Positions 1-6,765 of a DNA stretch of 13,103 nucleotides are shown one piece after another; position 1 is the stretch's first letter; every line of letters begins with the position of its first letter. The position numbers were made by a program, and so were the translations under genes. The stretch comes from Alphaproteobacteria bacterium (lineage in GTDB: Bacteria; Pseudomonadota; Alphaproteobacteria; Bin95). The notes beneath the pieces are model-generated. The model did no database searches. It was not told the DNA's origin and worked only from the letters and a program-made list of their open reading frames with translations. The stretch is from assembly GCA_022822125.1 (NCBI GenBank), contig JAJECF010000076.1:1-13103 (forward strand). The letters run 5' to 3'.

Positions 1-36
1 CTTCGCGACTCATCCGGTCCTCGAACGAGGTCCCCC

Positions 37-122
37 CTGGGAACGCGGGCGTCCCGACCGTGTTGAAAATCATGAATCTCCGATTCATTGCGGGCGGGAC
101 GCCCGTGTTTCCAGCGGGGCCT
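37..122. repeat. REP-like palindromic repeat downstream of the ABC operon
   Basis: Two arms, 42-56 (AACGCGGGCGTCCCG) and 95-109 (CGGGACGCCCGTGTT), are reverse complements at 14 of 15 positions. Weaker pairing continues outward to about 37 and 122. A smaller perfect hairpin lies inside, ATGAATC (72-78) against GATTCAT (82-88). GC-rich palindromes of this GCGGGCGTCCCG type recur between genes in many proteobacterial genomes. It lies just past the 3' end of the minus-strand permease gene, where it could act as a transcript-stabilising or terminating hairpin. That role is inferred; the palindrome itself is read directly. Confidence 0.6.
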
Positions 123-263
123 CCCATCTCCACATGCCTCGTTCGTCTCATTTCGTTGAAGCTCCGTGCAAGCGACAGGAATGAATGGCGGACGTCGGCT
201 TCCCGCGAGCGCGGCAATCCGAATGTCCGGTGTCCGGCTGCGTCGGCCGCGGCATCGACCGCA

Positions 264-1154
264 TCAGAAGACCGCGCCGGGCTTCCACTTCAGCACCCGT
301 CGTTCGATGAGGGTCGTGGTTGCGAAGAACGCCACGGCCAGGCTCGCTCCCAGGATGACGGTGGCGTACAGCAGTGGAGCGCGGAAGTTGTAGGTGGCCT
401 CGATGATCAGCGAGCCGAGGCCGTAATTGGAGCCGATCCACTCACCGACGATGGCCCCGATGACGCAGGTGGTCGAGGCGATCTTCAGCGCCGCGAACAG
501 GAACGGCAGGGAGCTCTGGAGCCGGATCTTCCACAGGATCTCCCGGTCGCTGGCCGACAGCACCCGCATCAGCTCCAGCATCTGTGGGCTCACCGCCTTC
601 AGGCCCCGCACCATGTTGACCAGGGTGGGGAAGAAGCAGATGAGGGCCGCGATGACGATCTTCGGCGCGTAGCCGTTGCCCAGCATCAGCACCAGGATCG
701 GAGCGACGGCGATGATGGGGATGGTGTTGATGAAGACCGCGATCGGGTAGAAGGCGCGTTCCGCGAGCCGGTTGTGCACGAACCACACCGCCAGCACCAC
801 CGCGATCGAGTTCCCCAGCGCGAAGCCCGCCACCGCCTCCAGCAGGGTCGGCCAGAAGTTGATCCACAGGATGTCGCCCTGCTCGACGAACACCTGGAGG
901 ACCTGGATCGGCGTCGGCGCGATATAGGTCGGCACCTCGAACACGACGACGATGAGGTGCCACAGGACCAGGATCCCGACCGCGGCAATGATGGCCGGTG
1001 CGTGACGGCGGCGGCGGCGCGCGTCCGGCCGTCCGGCCCCGGCGCCCCGGGCGCCCGGCGCTTGGGGTGCACCGCGAGTTCGGCCCGCATCGGCGGCTCC
1101 GGTCGCGGCCGAGGTCCGCTTGGCGTCCTTGCCTTCGATGCTCGCCGTAGCCAT
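264..1154 (-). CDS. ABC transporter permease, SsuC/TauC-like (BPD_transp_1)
   Basis: Inner-membrane permease of 296 residues, a usual length for the nitrate/sulfonate/taurine/pyrimidine-precursor importer family. After an Arg/Ala/Gly-rich cytoplasmic N-terminal tail of about 52 residues come about six hydrophobic segments (roughly 53-73, 104-125, 134-158, 162-181, 226-240, 263-284). The cytoplasmic EAA-type coupling loop that docks on the ATPase is at about 194-224 (VLSASDREILWKIRLQSSLP). The conserved GEWIGSNYGLG segment follows at about 237-247. It is the last gene of the minus-strand operon, after the ATPase and substrate-binding genes, but is separated from the ATPase by 139 bp carrying REP-like hairpins. 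The ATG at 1154 has only a weak GAAAG upstream. The substrate cannot be read from the permease. Confidence 0.9.
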   Translation of the reverse strand: MATASIEGKDAKRTSAATGAADAGRTRGAPQAPGARGAGAGRPDARRRRRHAPAIIAAVGILVLWHLIVVVFEVPTYIAPTPIQVLQVFVEQGDILWINFWPTLLEAVAGFALGNSIAVVLAVWFVHNRLAERAFYPIAVFINTIPIIAVAPILVLMLGNGYAPKIVIAALICFFPTLVNMVRGLKAVSPQMLELMRVLSASDREILWKIRLQSSLPFLFAALKIASTTCVIGAIVGEWIGSNYGLGSLIIEATYNFRAPLLYATVILGASLAVAFFATTTLIERRVLKWKPGAVF

Positions 1155-1180
1155 TACGCTTTCTCGAAGAATCCGCGGGT

Positions 1181-1271
1181 CGTAGGCCGGGTTAGCCGAA
1201 GGCGTAACCCGACATGGTGTCTTCGTGTCGGTGCTGCTTCACGTCGGATTACGCTGCGCTAATCCGACCTG
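1181..1271. repeat. Paired REP-like hairpins inside the ABC operon
   Basis: Two stem-loops lie in the gap between ATPase and permease genes. The first, 1188-1211, pairs CGGGTTA with TAACCCG around GCCGAAGGCG. The second, 1243-1268, pairs GTCGGATTA with TAATCCGAC around CGCTGCGC. The outer ends are also mutually inverted: GTAGGCCGGGTTA at 1182 against the complement of TAATCCGACCTGC at 1260, 10 of 13 matching. The whole block is therefore a mirrored pair of related units, like a bacterial interspersed mosaic element. Sequences of the form GTAGGTCGGATTAGCG...CGTAATCCGAC are widespread intergenic repeats. Inside an operon it may lower or protect expression of the downstream permease gene, which is inference. 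Confidence 0.65.
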
Positions 1272-1293
1272 CGAACGTCGATGCTCGCCGCGG

Positions 1294-2100
1294 TCATCGC
1301 GCCTCCTCCAGCAGGCTGCGCAGGTGCGCGGTGACCTGCACGAACTCCAGCGTGTCGCGCATGGCGAGCGCCCTGGGTGCGGCGAAGCCGATGTCTACGT
1401 ACTCGCGCACCCGGCCGGGCTGGGCGGTCAGGACCAGGCACCGCTGGCCGAGGAACGCCGCCTCCGGCACCGAGTGGGTCACGAACATGATGGTGGTGCC
1501 GGTCTCGCGCCAGATGCGCAGGAGCTCTTCGTTGAGCTTGTCGCGGGTGATCTCGTCCAGGGCGCCGAACGGCTCGTCCATCAGCAGCACGCGCGGCCGG
1601 TAGACCAGCGCCCGGGCAATGGACACCCGCTGGCGCATGCCGCCCGACAGCTCGTGCGGCAGCGCGTTCTCGCGCCCTTCCAGTCCGACAAGCGCCAGCA
1701 ACGCCTCGGGCTCGGCGTTCAGTTCGATGGCGCCGCTTCGCTGGCCGACCTCAAGCGGCAGCCGGACGTTGTCGATGGCGCTGCGCCAGGGAAGCAGTGT
1801 CGCGTCCTGGAAGACGAAGGCGAAATCGCGCGCCCGACGGGCCTGCTCCGGCGTCCGGCCGAAAACGCCGATCGCGCCGCCGCCCGCCGGAACCAGGTCC
1901 GCGATGGCGCGCAGCAGGGTCGACTTGCCGCATCCCGACGGCCCCAGCATGGTGACGAAGCCGCCCTCCGGCACCTCGAAGCCGACCCTGTCCAGCGCGG
2001 TGATGCTGCCGGCGTCCGTGTCGAAACGGACCGTCAGATCCCGCACCGAGATTGCCGCGGCGGCGGAGGTCTCAACCGTCGCCGCGGTGGCTGCGTTCAT
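1294..2100 (-). CDS. ABC transporter ATP-binding protein, SsuB/TauB-like
   Basis: Cytoplasmic ATPase of 268 residues that powers import through the permease encoded downstream. All nucleotide-binding motifs are intact: Walker [10 protein letters not shown] at 53-61, Q-loop around FVFQD (95-99), signature LSGGMRQRV at 151-159, Walker [13 protein letters not shown] at 171-182, and switch histidine in FVTHS (His209). The TLLPW after the Q-loop and the 'VPEAAFLG' after the switch are typical of the nitrate/taurine/sulfonate subfamily. Its ATG overlaps the stop of the substrate-binding gene in an ATGA (2097-2100), so the two are probably translationally coupled. A GAGGAAG lies eight bases ahead of the start. 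The first 16 residues are Ala/Thr-rich and precede the fold. Confidence 0.95.
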   Translation of the reverse strand: MNAATAATVETSAAAAISVRDLTVRFDTDAGSITALDRVGFEVPEGGFVTMLGPSGCGKSTLLRAIADLVPAGGGAIGVFGRTPEQARRARDFAFVFQDATLLPWRSAIDNVRLPLEVGQRSGAIELNAEPEALLALVGLEGRENALPHELSGGMRQRVSIARALVYRPRVLLMDEPFGALDEITRDKLNEELLRIWRETGTTIMFVTHSVPEAAFLGQRCLVLTAQPGRVREYVDIGFAAPRALAMRDTLEFVQVTAHLRSLLEEAR

Positions 2101-3143
2101 CCGATCTGCTTCCTCAGCGATTCCGTGGCCGCAAGGATATCGGCGGTCATCACATCGTCCACCGCGGGCGTGGCCCCCTTGAACTGCTTGAGATCCGCAT
2201 AGGTGTCGATCTGCGCCTGCCAGTTGGCCGGGTTCATGGCCGCCCAGCCGTCCTGCGCGGTCACGTCATCGAACGAGAAGCCGAGCACGGACCCGACCGC
2301 TTCCAGCTCGCTCTCGCGGCTCAGGTTCCTGTATTCCGCCACAAGGTGGTCGACAGCGGCCTCCGGATCCCGGCGCGCCTCGCCCCACCCGCGGGCGGAG
2401 CCGGTGAGGAAACGGGTGAGCGCATCGGCGTGGTTCGCCAGCATGTCGTCGGTTGTGTAGTAGACATTGGCGTAGAGCCGGATGCCGGCGTCCCACAGCA
2501 TCATGTCAACGCGGCCGTCGCCCAGCACCTTGAGCGCATTGGTGTTGGTCATCCAGCCGGTGACGGCGGCCGCCTGGCCGGTCAGGAGCTGGTTCATGTC
2601 GCTCCCCATCTTGACCACCTCGACCCGGTCCTCGGCAATGCCGTTCTTCGCCAGCAGCGCCCGGAGCAGGATCACCGCCGTCGGCTGTGTGGCGATGGTC
2701 TTGCCGACCATGTCCTGCGGGGTGCGGATGGGGTCGCTCTCGAGCGAGAAATAGGTGAACGGGTGCTTCTGGTAGCCGGCGGCGAACGCCTTGACCGGAA
2801 TGCCGGCGGAGCGGGCCAGCATCAGCGACGGGCTGGAGGAAAGCTGGCCCGCCTGCGCCCGCCCGGCCGCGACCGACGCCACGCCGTCCACGCCGGGACC
2901 GCCCGGCGTGACCTCGAGCTCGATACCTTCCTCCTCGTAGAAGCCCATGCGCCTGGCCACGACCTCGCCCATGATGCCGTTGCTGGCGAGCCAGCCGAGC
3001 TGCATGTTGACCTTCGCCTTGCCGGCGGCCAGCGACTCCACGGTGACGAACGAAGACGCGGCGGCGGCCCCGCCCAGGGCTGCGCCGTATTGCAGGACCC
3101 GGCGACGGCGGGATGAAGCGGGGAAATGATTCTGCGTTGCCAT
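2097..3143 (-). CDS. ABC transporter substrate-binding protein, NMT1/THI5-like, Tat signal
   Basis: Periplasmic binding protein of 348 residues that should deliver an unidentified small molecule to the importer. The N-terminus has a twin-arginine signal ([11 protein letters not shown], residues 10-20) followed by an Ala/Gly-rich hydrophobic stretch, with cleavage likely near residue 40. The mature part begins [13 protein letters not shown] and continues with [15 protein letters not shown], typical of the NMT1/SsuA fold. Later segments ([20 protein letters not shown], residues about 239-258) are also family-like. The start at 3143 is preferred over one 14 codons upstream (3185) because GGGAGGT lies five bases before it and the Tat motif then sits at the correct distance. 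It is the first gene of the operon and overlaps the ATPase gene by four bases. Family members bind taurine, sulfonates, nitrate or pyrimidine precursors; no thiamine-riboswitch sequence is seen upstream. Confidence 0.92.
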   Translation of the reverse strand: MATQNHFPASSRRRRVLQYGAALGGAAAASSFVTVESLAAGKAKVNMQLGWLASNGIMGEVVARRMGFYEEEGIELEVTPGGPGVDGVASVAAGRAQAGQLSSSPSLMLARSAGIPVKAFAAGYQKHPFTYFSLESDPIRTPQDMVGKTIATQPTAVILLRALLAKNGIAEDRVEVVKMGSDMNQLLTGQAAAVTGWMTNTNALKVLGDGRVDMMLWDAGIRLYANVYYTTDDMLANHADALTRFLTGSARGWGEARRDPEAAVDHLVAEYRNLSRESELEAVGSVLGFSFDDVTAQDGWAAMNPANWQAQIDTYADLKQFKGATPAVDDVMTADILAATESLRKQIG

Positions 3144-3198
3144 TGGTGACCTCCCTGATGACCGCTGAACGACGATAATCCTCACAAAGCGTTCGCGG

Positions 3199-3239
3199 CG
3201 ATAACAATTTATCGTTCCATGCGTTGCCGAATCGGCAAC
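3199..3239 (-). promoter_or_regulatory. Two perfect dyads upstream of the ABC operon
   Basis: A 17-bp perfect dyad, GTTGCCGAATCGGCAAC, occupies 3223-3239. A second, CGATAACAATTTATCG (six-base arms, four-base centre), occupies 3199-3214. They lie 56-96 bases upstream of the substrate-binding gene start, where operators for a dimeric repressor or activator would be expected. No convincing -35/-10 pair was identified around them, and no regulator gene for the importer is in the window. The symmetry is read directly; the operator role is inferred. Confidence 0.4.
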
Positions 3240-3460
3240 ATGGGTCCCCTATACCCCAAGGACGACCGGGACCGGACCTGACCGATTGTCCCGCCCCGGC
3301 GGTCGAGGACGGGATGCGTTGCCTCATCGGCGATCCCCCGGACGAAAAATTGTCGTGCCCGGTATGCGATCCGGTTTGCTATGCATGCTTAATCGGATTC
3401 GGTGTCGGATTCGTCGAAAGGGGTTGGGGGGCTGCCTATGAATCCGGAGGGCCATCACCG

Positions 3461-3646
3461 ATGAAGCGCAGGATTGGCGCAGCCCTGCTGGCGACAATGG
3501 CGGCGACCGTCGCCCGTGCCGACCGGAAGAGCCGGGACCACGACAATCTTTACCTTGTCGGCTGCGGGTCGCACGTAACCGTGGGAACGCAGAATCCGAC
3601 CCTGGCGCTCGCAGCGCGGACGGCGGATGCCATCCTTGCCCGCTAA
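3461..3646 (+). pseudogene. Deletion-fusion remnant: cytochrome signal peptide joined to GMC tail
   Basis: A 61-residue open frame. Residues 1-20 (MKRRIGAALLATMAATVARA) match the signal peptide of the cytochrome-like protein at 4742. Residues 21-61 match the last part of the GMC flavoprotein, including YLVGCGSH and VGTQNPTL with the catalytic-type Asn. The 3734-bp deletion happens to join the two genes in frame, exactly at the predicted signal-peptidase site (ARA-D). A GGAGG precedes the ATG as at the intact gene. Compared with the intact copy there are about nine amino-acid-changing to four silent codon differences, a three-codon deletion after NPTL and an early TAA. That argues for decay rather than selection. 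If expressed it would release a roughly 41-residue periplasmic peptide with no FAD-binding site. Confidence 0.75.
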
Positions 3647-3703
3647 TCCTGAAAGGCGCCCATCCCGGCGATCGCCGCCACCGGAGACAGGGAAGAGTTG
3701 AGG

Positions 3704-3735
3704 TTGATGCAGACTGTCGAAACAGCCTGTATAAT
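3704..3735 (+). promoter_or_regulatory. Candidate sigma70-like promoter upstream of the RHH gene
   Basis: A consensus TATAAT lies at 3730-3735 and a TTGATG at 3704-3709. The 20-base spacing is longer than the usual 16-18. A small hairpin, CTGT-CGAA-ACAG, sits between them. The second copy keeps the arrangement near 8730-8760 but reads CATAAT. If used, it would transcribe toward the 99-codon frame and the RHH gene about 390 bases and more downstream. Confidence 0.25.
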
Positions 3736-3740
3736 CCGCG

Positions 3741-3770
3741 CCCTGCGCCCTGCGCCCTGCGCCCTGCGCC
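3741..3770. repeat. Heptamer tandem repeat (CCCTGCG)n
   Basis: Four uninterrupted copies of CCCTGCG at 3741-3768 followed by a partial CC. The same place in the second unit (about 8757-8773, TCTGCGCTCTGCGCC) holds only about two diverged units, so the array has expanded or contracted since the duplication, as expected from replication slippage. It lies just after the promoter-like TATAAT. Confidence 0.75.
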
Positions 3771-4124
3771 TCTTCATGCGCGCAACAACCTCATAGACGG
3801 CTCCCCCTTTCCGGTCTCCGGGCCGGCCATTCCCAGCCGGGACATGTTGTCGCCGTTATTGGCCGATTTTCGGCTCGCGCCGGCCTTGCTCGGGCGGAGA
3901 CGGCCGCATCCTCGCCGGAACTCCTGCAAATGCCCGCCGCGCGGTCTCTGGGCGAGAGACCGGCTCTCTCGCTGCGGGTCCGCAGGCATTCGATCCCGGT
4001 CGCGGGGGCTATGAGAAACCGGCGCGTCCGTGAAGCCGGCCGTGCCGGTCTTGCCTCTGCCCGACATGGCGGGGCGCGGGGACGGTTTCATCCTGTTGAA
4101 CTGCGTATGAGGGAAAATCACCGA

Positions 4125-4424
4125 ATGATCCTTTCGATCCCCGATCCGGAGTGCAGGCGCAGAAAGACTGCGCTTTCGGTCGACTCGGCGTTACGGGAGT
4201 ACGGCCGGCCGGCTCAGCTGAACTTCGATCCCGATGGCAATGCGCATAACTGGCATGCGGCGGACCCCAACGCTCCGCTCGCCCCGCATCGGCTGGGCTT
4301 GCCACGGGTGATCCGGCGCCGGGCGTATGACCACAACGGCAAGGCGCCGGCATGGGCCGGAATTGAGGCTGCTACCGTTACCTTGCCGGCTATGGCGACG
4401 CTGCAGGCGGAAGGCGCAGCATGA
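4125..4424 (+). CDS. Small hypothetical protein upstream of the RHH gene
   Basis: A 99-codon frame starting MILSIPDPECRRRK and ending QAEGAA, not recognised. Its stop overlaps the start of the RHH gene in an ATGA (4421-4424), which suggests coupled translation. A GAGGGAAAA lies ahead of the ATG, and an alternative in-frame ATG is at 4107. The second copy keeps the first 15 or so codons (9127 on) and then shifts frame; the later part (DGNAHNWHAADP against PGSVHDGHAASP) is recognisable in another frame there. Conservation of both parts hints that it once encoded a protein, but one copy is broken. No domain, signal peptide or membrane segment is visible. Confidence 0.35.
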   Translation: MILSIPDPECRRRKTALSVDSALREYGRPAQLNFDPDGNAHNWHAADPNAPLAPHRLGLPRVIRRRAYDHNGKAPAWAGIEAATVTLPAMATLQAEGAA

Positions 4425-4648
4425 GCAGCCAGCTTTCTCATCTGCCTTCGGACCGGCCGGATGCGGAGAGCGACGAAGCCCCTGGCGAAGCTCTTCAGGA
4501 CGAAGCCGGGATGACCCGTCTCCATGTCCAGGTTCCGAAGGCGCTGTTGCGCGACATCAAGATGATTGCGGCGCGCAGCAACCTGACCGTGTCGGGCATC
4601 GTGCGTGAATGCCTGGTCGAATACAGGCGCAACCACGCCGATGGCTAG
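4421..4648 (+). CDS. Ribbon-helix-helix (CopG/Arc-type) DNA-binding protein
   Basis: A 75-residue protein with an acidic, Pro/Asp/Glu-rich N-terminal tail (1-30) and an RHH fold. The beta strand is RLHVQVP (33-39), helix 1 is KALLRDIKMIAAR (40-52), the turn is SNLTVS and helix 2 is GIVRECLVEYRR (59-70). RHH dimers insert paired beta strands into the DNA major groove and commonly act as autoregulators or antitoxins. No toxin-like partner is evident. GGAAGG lies six bases before the ATG, and the ATG overlaps the stop of the preceding frame. Met31 is a possible alternative start that would leave only the fold. The stop TAG is immediately followed by ATG at 4649, which opens a frame running into the cytochrome-like gene, so it may regulate that operon (inference). 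Confidence 0.7.
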   Translation: MSSQLSHLPSDRPDAESDEAPGEALQDEAGMTRLHVQVPKALLRDIKMIAARSNLTVSGIVRECLVEYRRNHADG

Positions 4649-4741
4649 ATGTCGTGCCCGGCATGCGATCCGGTTTGCTACGCATGCCTGATCGGATTCG
4701 CCGAAGTGGGGGCTGCCCATGAATCCGGAGGGCCATCGCCG
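4649..4741 (+). promoter_or_regulatory. Leader with spaced direct repeats and a Cys-rich open frame
   Basis: GCATGC-GATCCGG at 4661-4673 and GCATGC-CTGATCGGAT at 4682-4697 form direct repeats whose GCATGC cores are 21 bp apart, about two helical turns. This is a plausible operator for an RHH protein, which often binds spaced repeats. The first copy keeps the arrangement at about 3361-3395. The stretch is also open in frame with the downstream gene from ATG 4649 and would encode MSCPACDPVCYACLIGF and 14 more residues before the signal peptide. Both readings are inference. Confidence 0.35.
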
Positions 4742-6160
4742 ATGAAGCACAGGATTGCCGCGGTCCTGCTGGCGGTGATGGCGGCGACCGTCGCCCATGC
4801 CGGCGTGGACTGGTGGACGCCCCCGGGCGACGTGGACCGGGAGAGCCTTTCGACGCTCGACGACCTCGAGACGGCCTATGCGGAACTCGCATGGAAGACG
4901 TTCATCGCGATCAACTGGCCCGCGATGGAAAAGGACGGCAATCCCTATCCCGATCCCGATACGGGCAAGGCCCTCTCACATGACGACGGGGCCTATGTGA
5001 GCGTCTGGGAGGCATGGCCAACGGCTGAGGAGATGTTCGGGCCGGACGGCGCTGCGCCCCCGCCTTGGGGCGCGCCCCGCAGCGTGCCGCCGGCGTGCGG
5101 CGAACAGGGGGCGCAAGGCGGAGACATGGTGCTGCGGGCGGTCTCGAAGGGCGGCGATGTCGCCAGCGAATTCGTCCAGGCCTTTCGCATGGGACCGGTG
5201 CCGGACCAGAACGGGCAATACACCTGGTTCGCCATCCAGGCGAACAAGGCCATGCATGACTACATCGTCGACAAGGAGCTGTACAACGTCGAAGGTCAGG
5301 CGGCGTTCGGGCAGGCCGCTGACTGGCCAAGGGGTCGGCACGACTCGACCGGCTCGGACGAGGACATCGGCTCCATCTTCGTCAAGGCCGCCTGGAAGGT
5401 GCTGGGTGACGGCGATACGCCCGGGGATTTCCACCGGATCGAATCGTGGTTGTACAATCCGGGCGACGAGGACGCCGGCATACCCCCGTCCTGCCGGCTG
5501 GAGAGCGTTGGGCTGGCGGCGCTCCACATCGTCCACAGAACGAACTCGTCGCCGCAATGGGCATGGGCAACCTTCGAACATGTTGCGAATGCCCCGCTTT
5601 ATGAAGACGCCATGTCGGGCGACCTGCCGCGGGACAGCTACAGCTATTTCGACACCTCCTGCACCGAGGGAGCCTGCGAATACAACCGGCTTCCCGACCA
5701 TCCCTGGAACCCCGACCGGACCGGGATTGCGCCCGTGCAGGTCGTGCGGCTCGGGCCTGTCGGCGCCGCCGCCGCGGCACAGAACGCGCGGTTCCAGGGT
5801 GAGGATCCGGTGAAGGGCACGGTCTTCGCCAACTACATGCTCGTCGACACGCAGTTCGCGACCGTGCTCGGGGCGCCCGACAAGGGCGTCTACCCGATCA
5901 ACCCCGCCTACCCGGCGGGAGAACCCGCGGCGCGCTTTCTCGCGAACACGCTGATCGAGACATATATCCAGGGCTTGCCGCCGGGCTCGAAGACAAGCAT
6001 CGGCTACCCGGTAACGCCCGGCGACCGGGCCGGCGCCGGAGGCGGCGCCGAAAGGATGACGTCCAATTGCGTCGGCTGTCACGCCGATGCGGTTCAGACA
6101 AGCGGCTTCTTCTCCAACTATGTCTACATGCTCAACCGCGCTGCGAGCAGGTCGAAATAG
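4742..6160 (+). CDS. Periplasmic c-type cytochrome-like protein with one C-terminal CxxCH
   Basis: A 472-residue protein with a Sec signal peptide (residues 1-20, cleavage after AHA). The exported part begins GVDWWTPPGD and has a Trp-rich N-terminal region (LAWKTFIAINWPA, about 47-59). A WAWATFEH segment lies in the middle. The C-terminus holds a single haem-attachment motif, NCVGCH, with Cys443, Cys446 and His447. Met463 in VYMLN, or an upstream Met, might be the sixth ligand. I do not recognise the roughly 440-residue body. The start at 4742 is chosen because GGAGG lies just upstream and the signal peptide begins there; an in-frame ATG at 4649 would add 31 Cys-rich residues. As first gene of the operon with a flavoprotein and its small subunit, it is probably the electron acceptor of the complex. 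Related multihaem partners carry three CxxCH motifs. Confidence 0.75.
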   Translation: MKHRIAAVLLAVMAATVAHAGVDWWTPPGDVDRESLSTLDDLETAYAELAWKTFIAINWPAMEKDGNPYPDPDTGKALSHDDGAYVSVWEAWPTAEEMFGPDGAAPPPWGAPRSVPPACGEQGAQGGDMVLRAVSKGGDVASEFVQAFRMGPVPDQNGQYTWFAIQANKAMHDYIVDKELYNVEGQAAFGQAADWPRGRHDSTGSDEDIGSIFVKAAWKVLGDGDTPGDFHRIESWLYNPGDEDAGIPPSCRLESVGLAALHIVHRTNSSPQWAWATFEHVANAPLYEDAMSGDLPRDSYSYFDTSCTEGACEYNRLPDHPWNPDRTGIAPVQVVRLGPVGAAAAAQNARFQGEDPVKGTVFANYMLVDTQFATVLGAPDKGVYPINPAYPAGEPAARFLANTLIETYIQGLPPGSKTSIGYPVTPGDRAGAGGGAERMTSNCVGCHADAVQTSGFFSNYVYMLNRAASRSK

Positions 6161-6183
6161 CGGCGGCGGACCGGAGGGGGGCG

Positions 6184-6762
6184 ATGCATACGGACAGGAG
6201 AGGCGCTCTCAGGACCATAGGCGCCATCGGCGCCGGCATGGCGGTGGGATGGATGCCGCTTGCAGACGCGCTCGGCAGCGACGACCGCGACTATGCCGAT
6301 GCCTGCGGCACGCTCATCGGCGTTCCGGGACCGGCGCTCGAGCCCGCCAACCAGCCGGGGAAGCTCGCGCCGGGATTTCGCGGGCTCGCGCAGGCAGGCC
6401 TCAGTAACGGCGCCACGGAAATGGAAAAGTGGCTCACCGTCTACCGCGATGGAGCGGCGGGTGGCAAGCAGCCGGACGACATTGCCGAGGACCTGATGAA
6501 GGCGCACGGCCCGCTCTCGCGGCTGTCGATGAAGCTCTGGCTCTACGGGATGTGGCTCGGAACCGGCGAGCCGGATGCGACTGTCGACCATGACTGGTAC
6601 GGCAACAGCACCAGGAGCGATTTCGTGGTCTCCTCGGTTGCATACCGCAGGGGATGGGTATGGCGTATGGGCCAGACCAAGGCCATGGGACACAGCCGGT
6701 TCATGCTGAACAGCTGGGGAAGCGCGCCTCCCGATCTCGACCGGTATCTGATGAAGGGCTGA
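6184..6762 (+). CDS. Sugar dehydrogenase complex small (hitchhiker) subunit, Tat signal
   Basis: A 192-residue protein starting with a twin-arginine signal (DRRGALRTIGAIGAGMAVG, about 4-22). The C-terminal pattern is LWLYGMWLG...WYGN...YRRGWVWRM...NSWGSAPPD, which resembles the small subunit family of FAD-dependent sorbitol and fructose dehydrogenases and the gamma subunit of FAD glucose dehydrogenase (FAD-SLDH family). In those complexes the small subunit carries the folded, signal-less flavoprotein through the Tat pore and remains bound to it. Here the next gene is such a flavoprotein, three bases downstream. The start at 6184 follows a strong GGAGGGGGG; the frame is open further upstream inside the cytochrome gene but without support. 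It lies 23 bases after the cytochrome-like gene. Family assignment is by motif pattern, not by search. Confidence 0.7.
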   Translation: MHTDRRGALRTIGAIGAGMAVGWMPLADALGSDDRDYADACGTLIGVPGPALEPANQPGKLAPGFRGLAQAGLSNGATEMEKWLTVYRDGAAGGKQPDDIAEDLMKAHGPLSRLSMKLWLYGMWLGTGEPDATVDHDWYGNSTRSDFVVSSVAYRRGWVWRMGQTKAMGHSRFMLNSWGSAPPDLDRYLMKG

Positions 6763-6765
6763 CGG

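Larger units (their letters stand above)
3647..4124 (+). other. Duplicated stretch without a clear gene, first copy
   Basis: About 480 bases matching 8677-9126 with many substitutions and indels. Short open frames exist on both strands, but none keeps its frame or a protein-like substitution pattern between the two copies. On the minus strand the best candidate, near 3775-3845, shows mostly amino-acid-changing differences. The stretch holds a promoter-like TATAAT, a heptamer repeat and GC-rich inverted segments (CCGGGCCGGCC...GGCCGG-like around 3817-3840). It is probably a non-coding spacer or an old relic carried inside the duplicated unit. Confidence 0.4.
3351..4649 (+). repeat. First (deleted) copy of the tandemly duplicated unit
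   Basis: This stretch aligns in order with the ends of 4650-9629. 3351-3521 matches the leader and signal-peptide start of the cytochrome gene (from 4650). 3516-3646 matches the last part of the flavoprotein gene (8531-8676). 3647-4649 matches 8677-9629. The missing middle corresponds to 3734 bp between ATGCCG at 4797 and ATGCCG at 8531; the first copy keeps one version, GTGCCG at 3516. Substitutions and small indels occur throughout, so the duplication is not recent. Homology on the left starts at TGTCGTGCCCGG (3351); 3240-3350 shows no match to the unit and no gene. Confidence 0.85.

Noticed and set aside
60..1262. 400-codon plus-strand open frame
   Set aside because: Antisense to the well-supported permease gene; its product is a charged low-complexity string.
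3144..3350. Thiamine (TPP) riboswitch upstream of the NMT1-type binding protein
   Set aside because: No CUGAGA or other conserved TPP core sequence is found on the minus strand ahead of the start.
3760..3850. Possible group II intron domain V on the minus strand (GAGCCGTCTATGAGG...)
   Set aside because: Only the first bases resemble the domain; the second arm does not pair properly, and there is no reverse transcriptase or intron boundary nearby.
3774..4121. Minus-strand frame in the duplicated spacer
   Set aside because: Compared with the second copy, the codon differences are mostly amino-acid-changing and the frame is not kept over its length.
4421..4648. Toxin-antitoxin pair with the RHH protein as antitoxin
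   Set aside because: The neighbouring small frame has no RelE, MazF, PIN or other toxin-like motif and precedes the RHH gene; the downstream gene is an exported cytochrome-like protein.
4976..6082. 368-codon minus-strand open frame
   Set aside because: Antisense to the cytochrome-like gene, which has a signal peptide, a Shine-Dalgarno and a CxxCH; no motif is visible in the antisense product.
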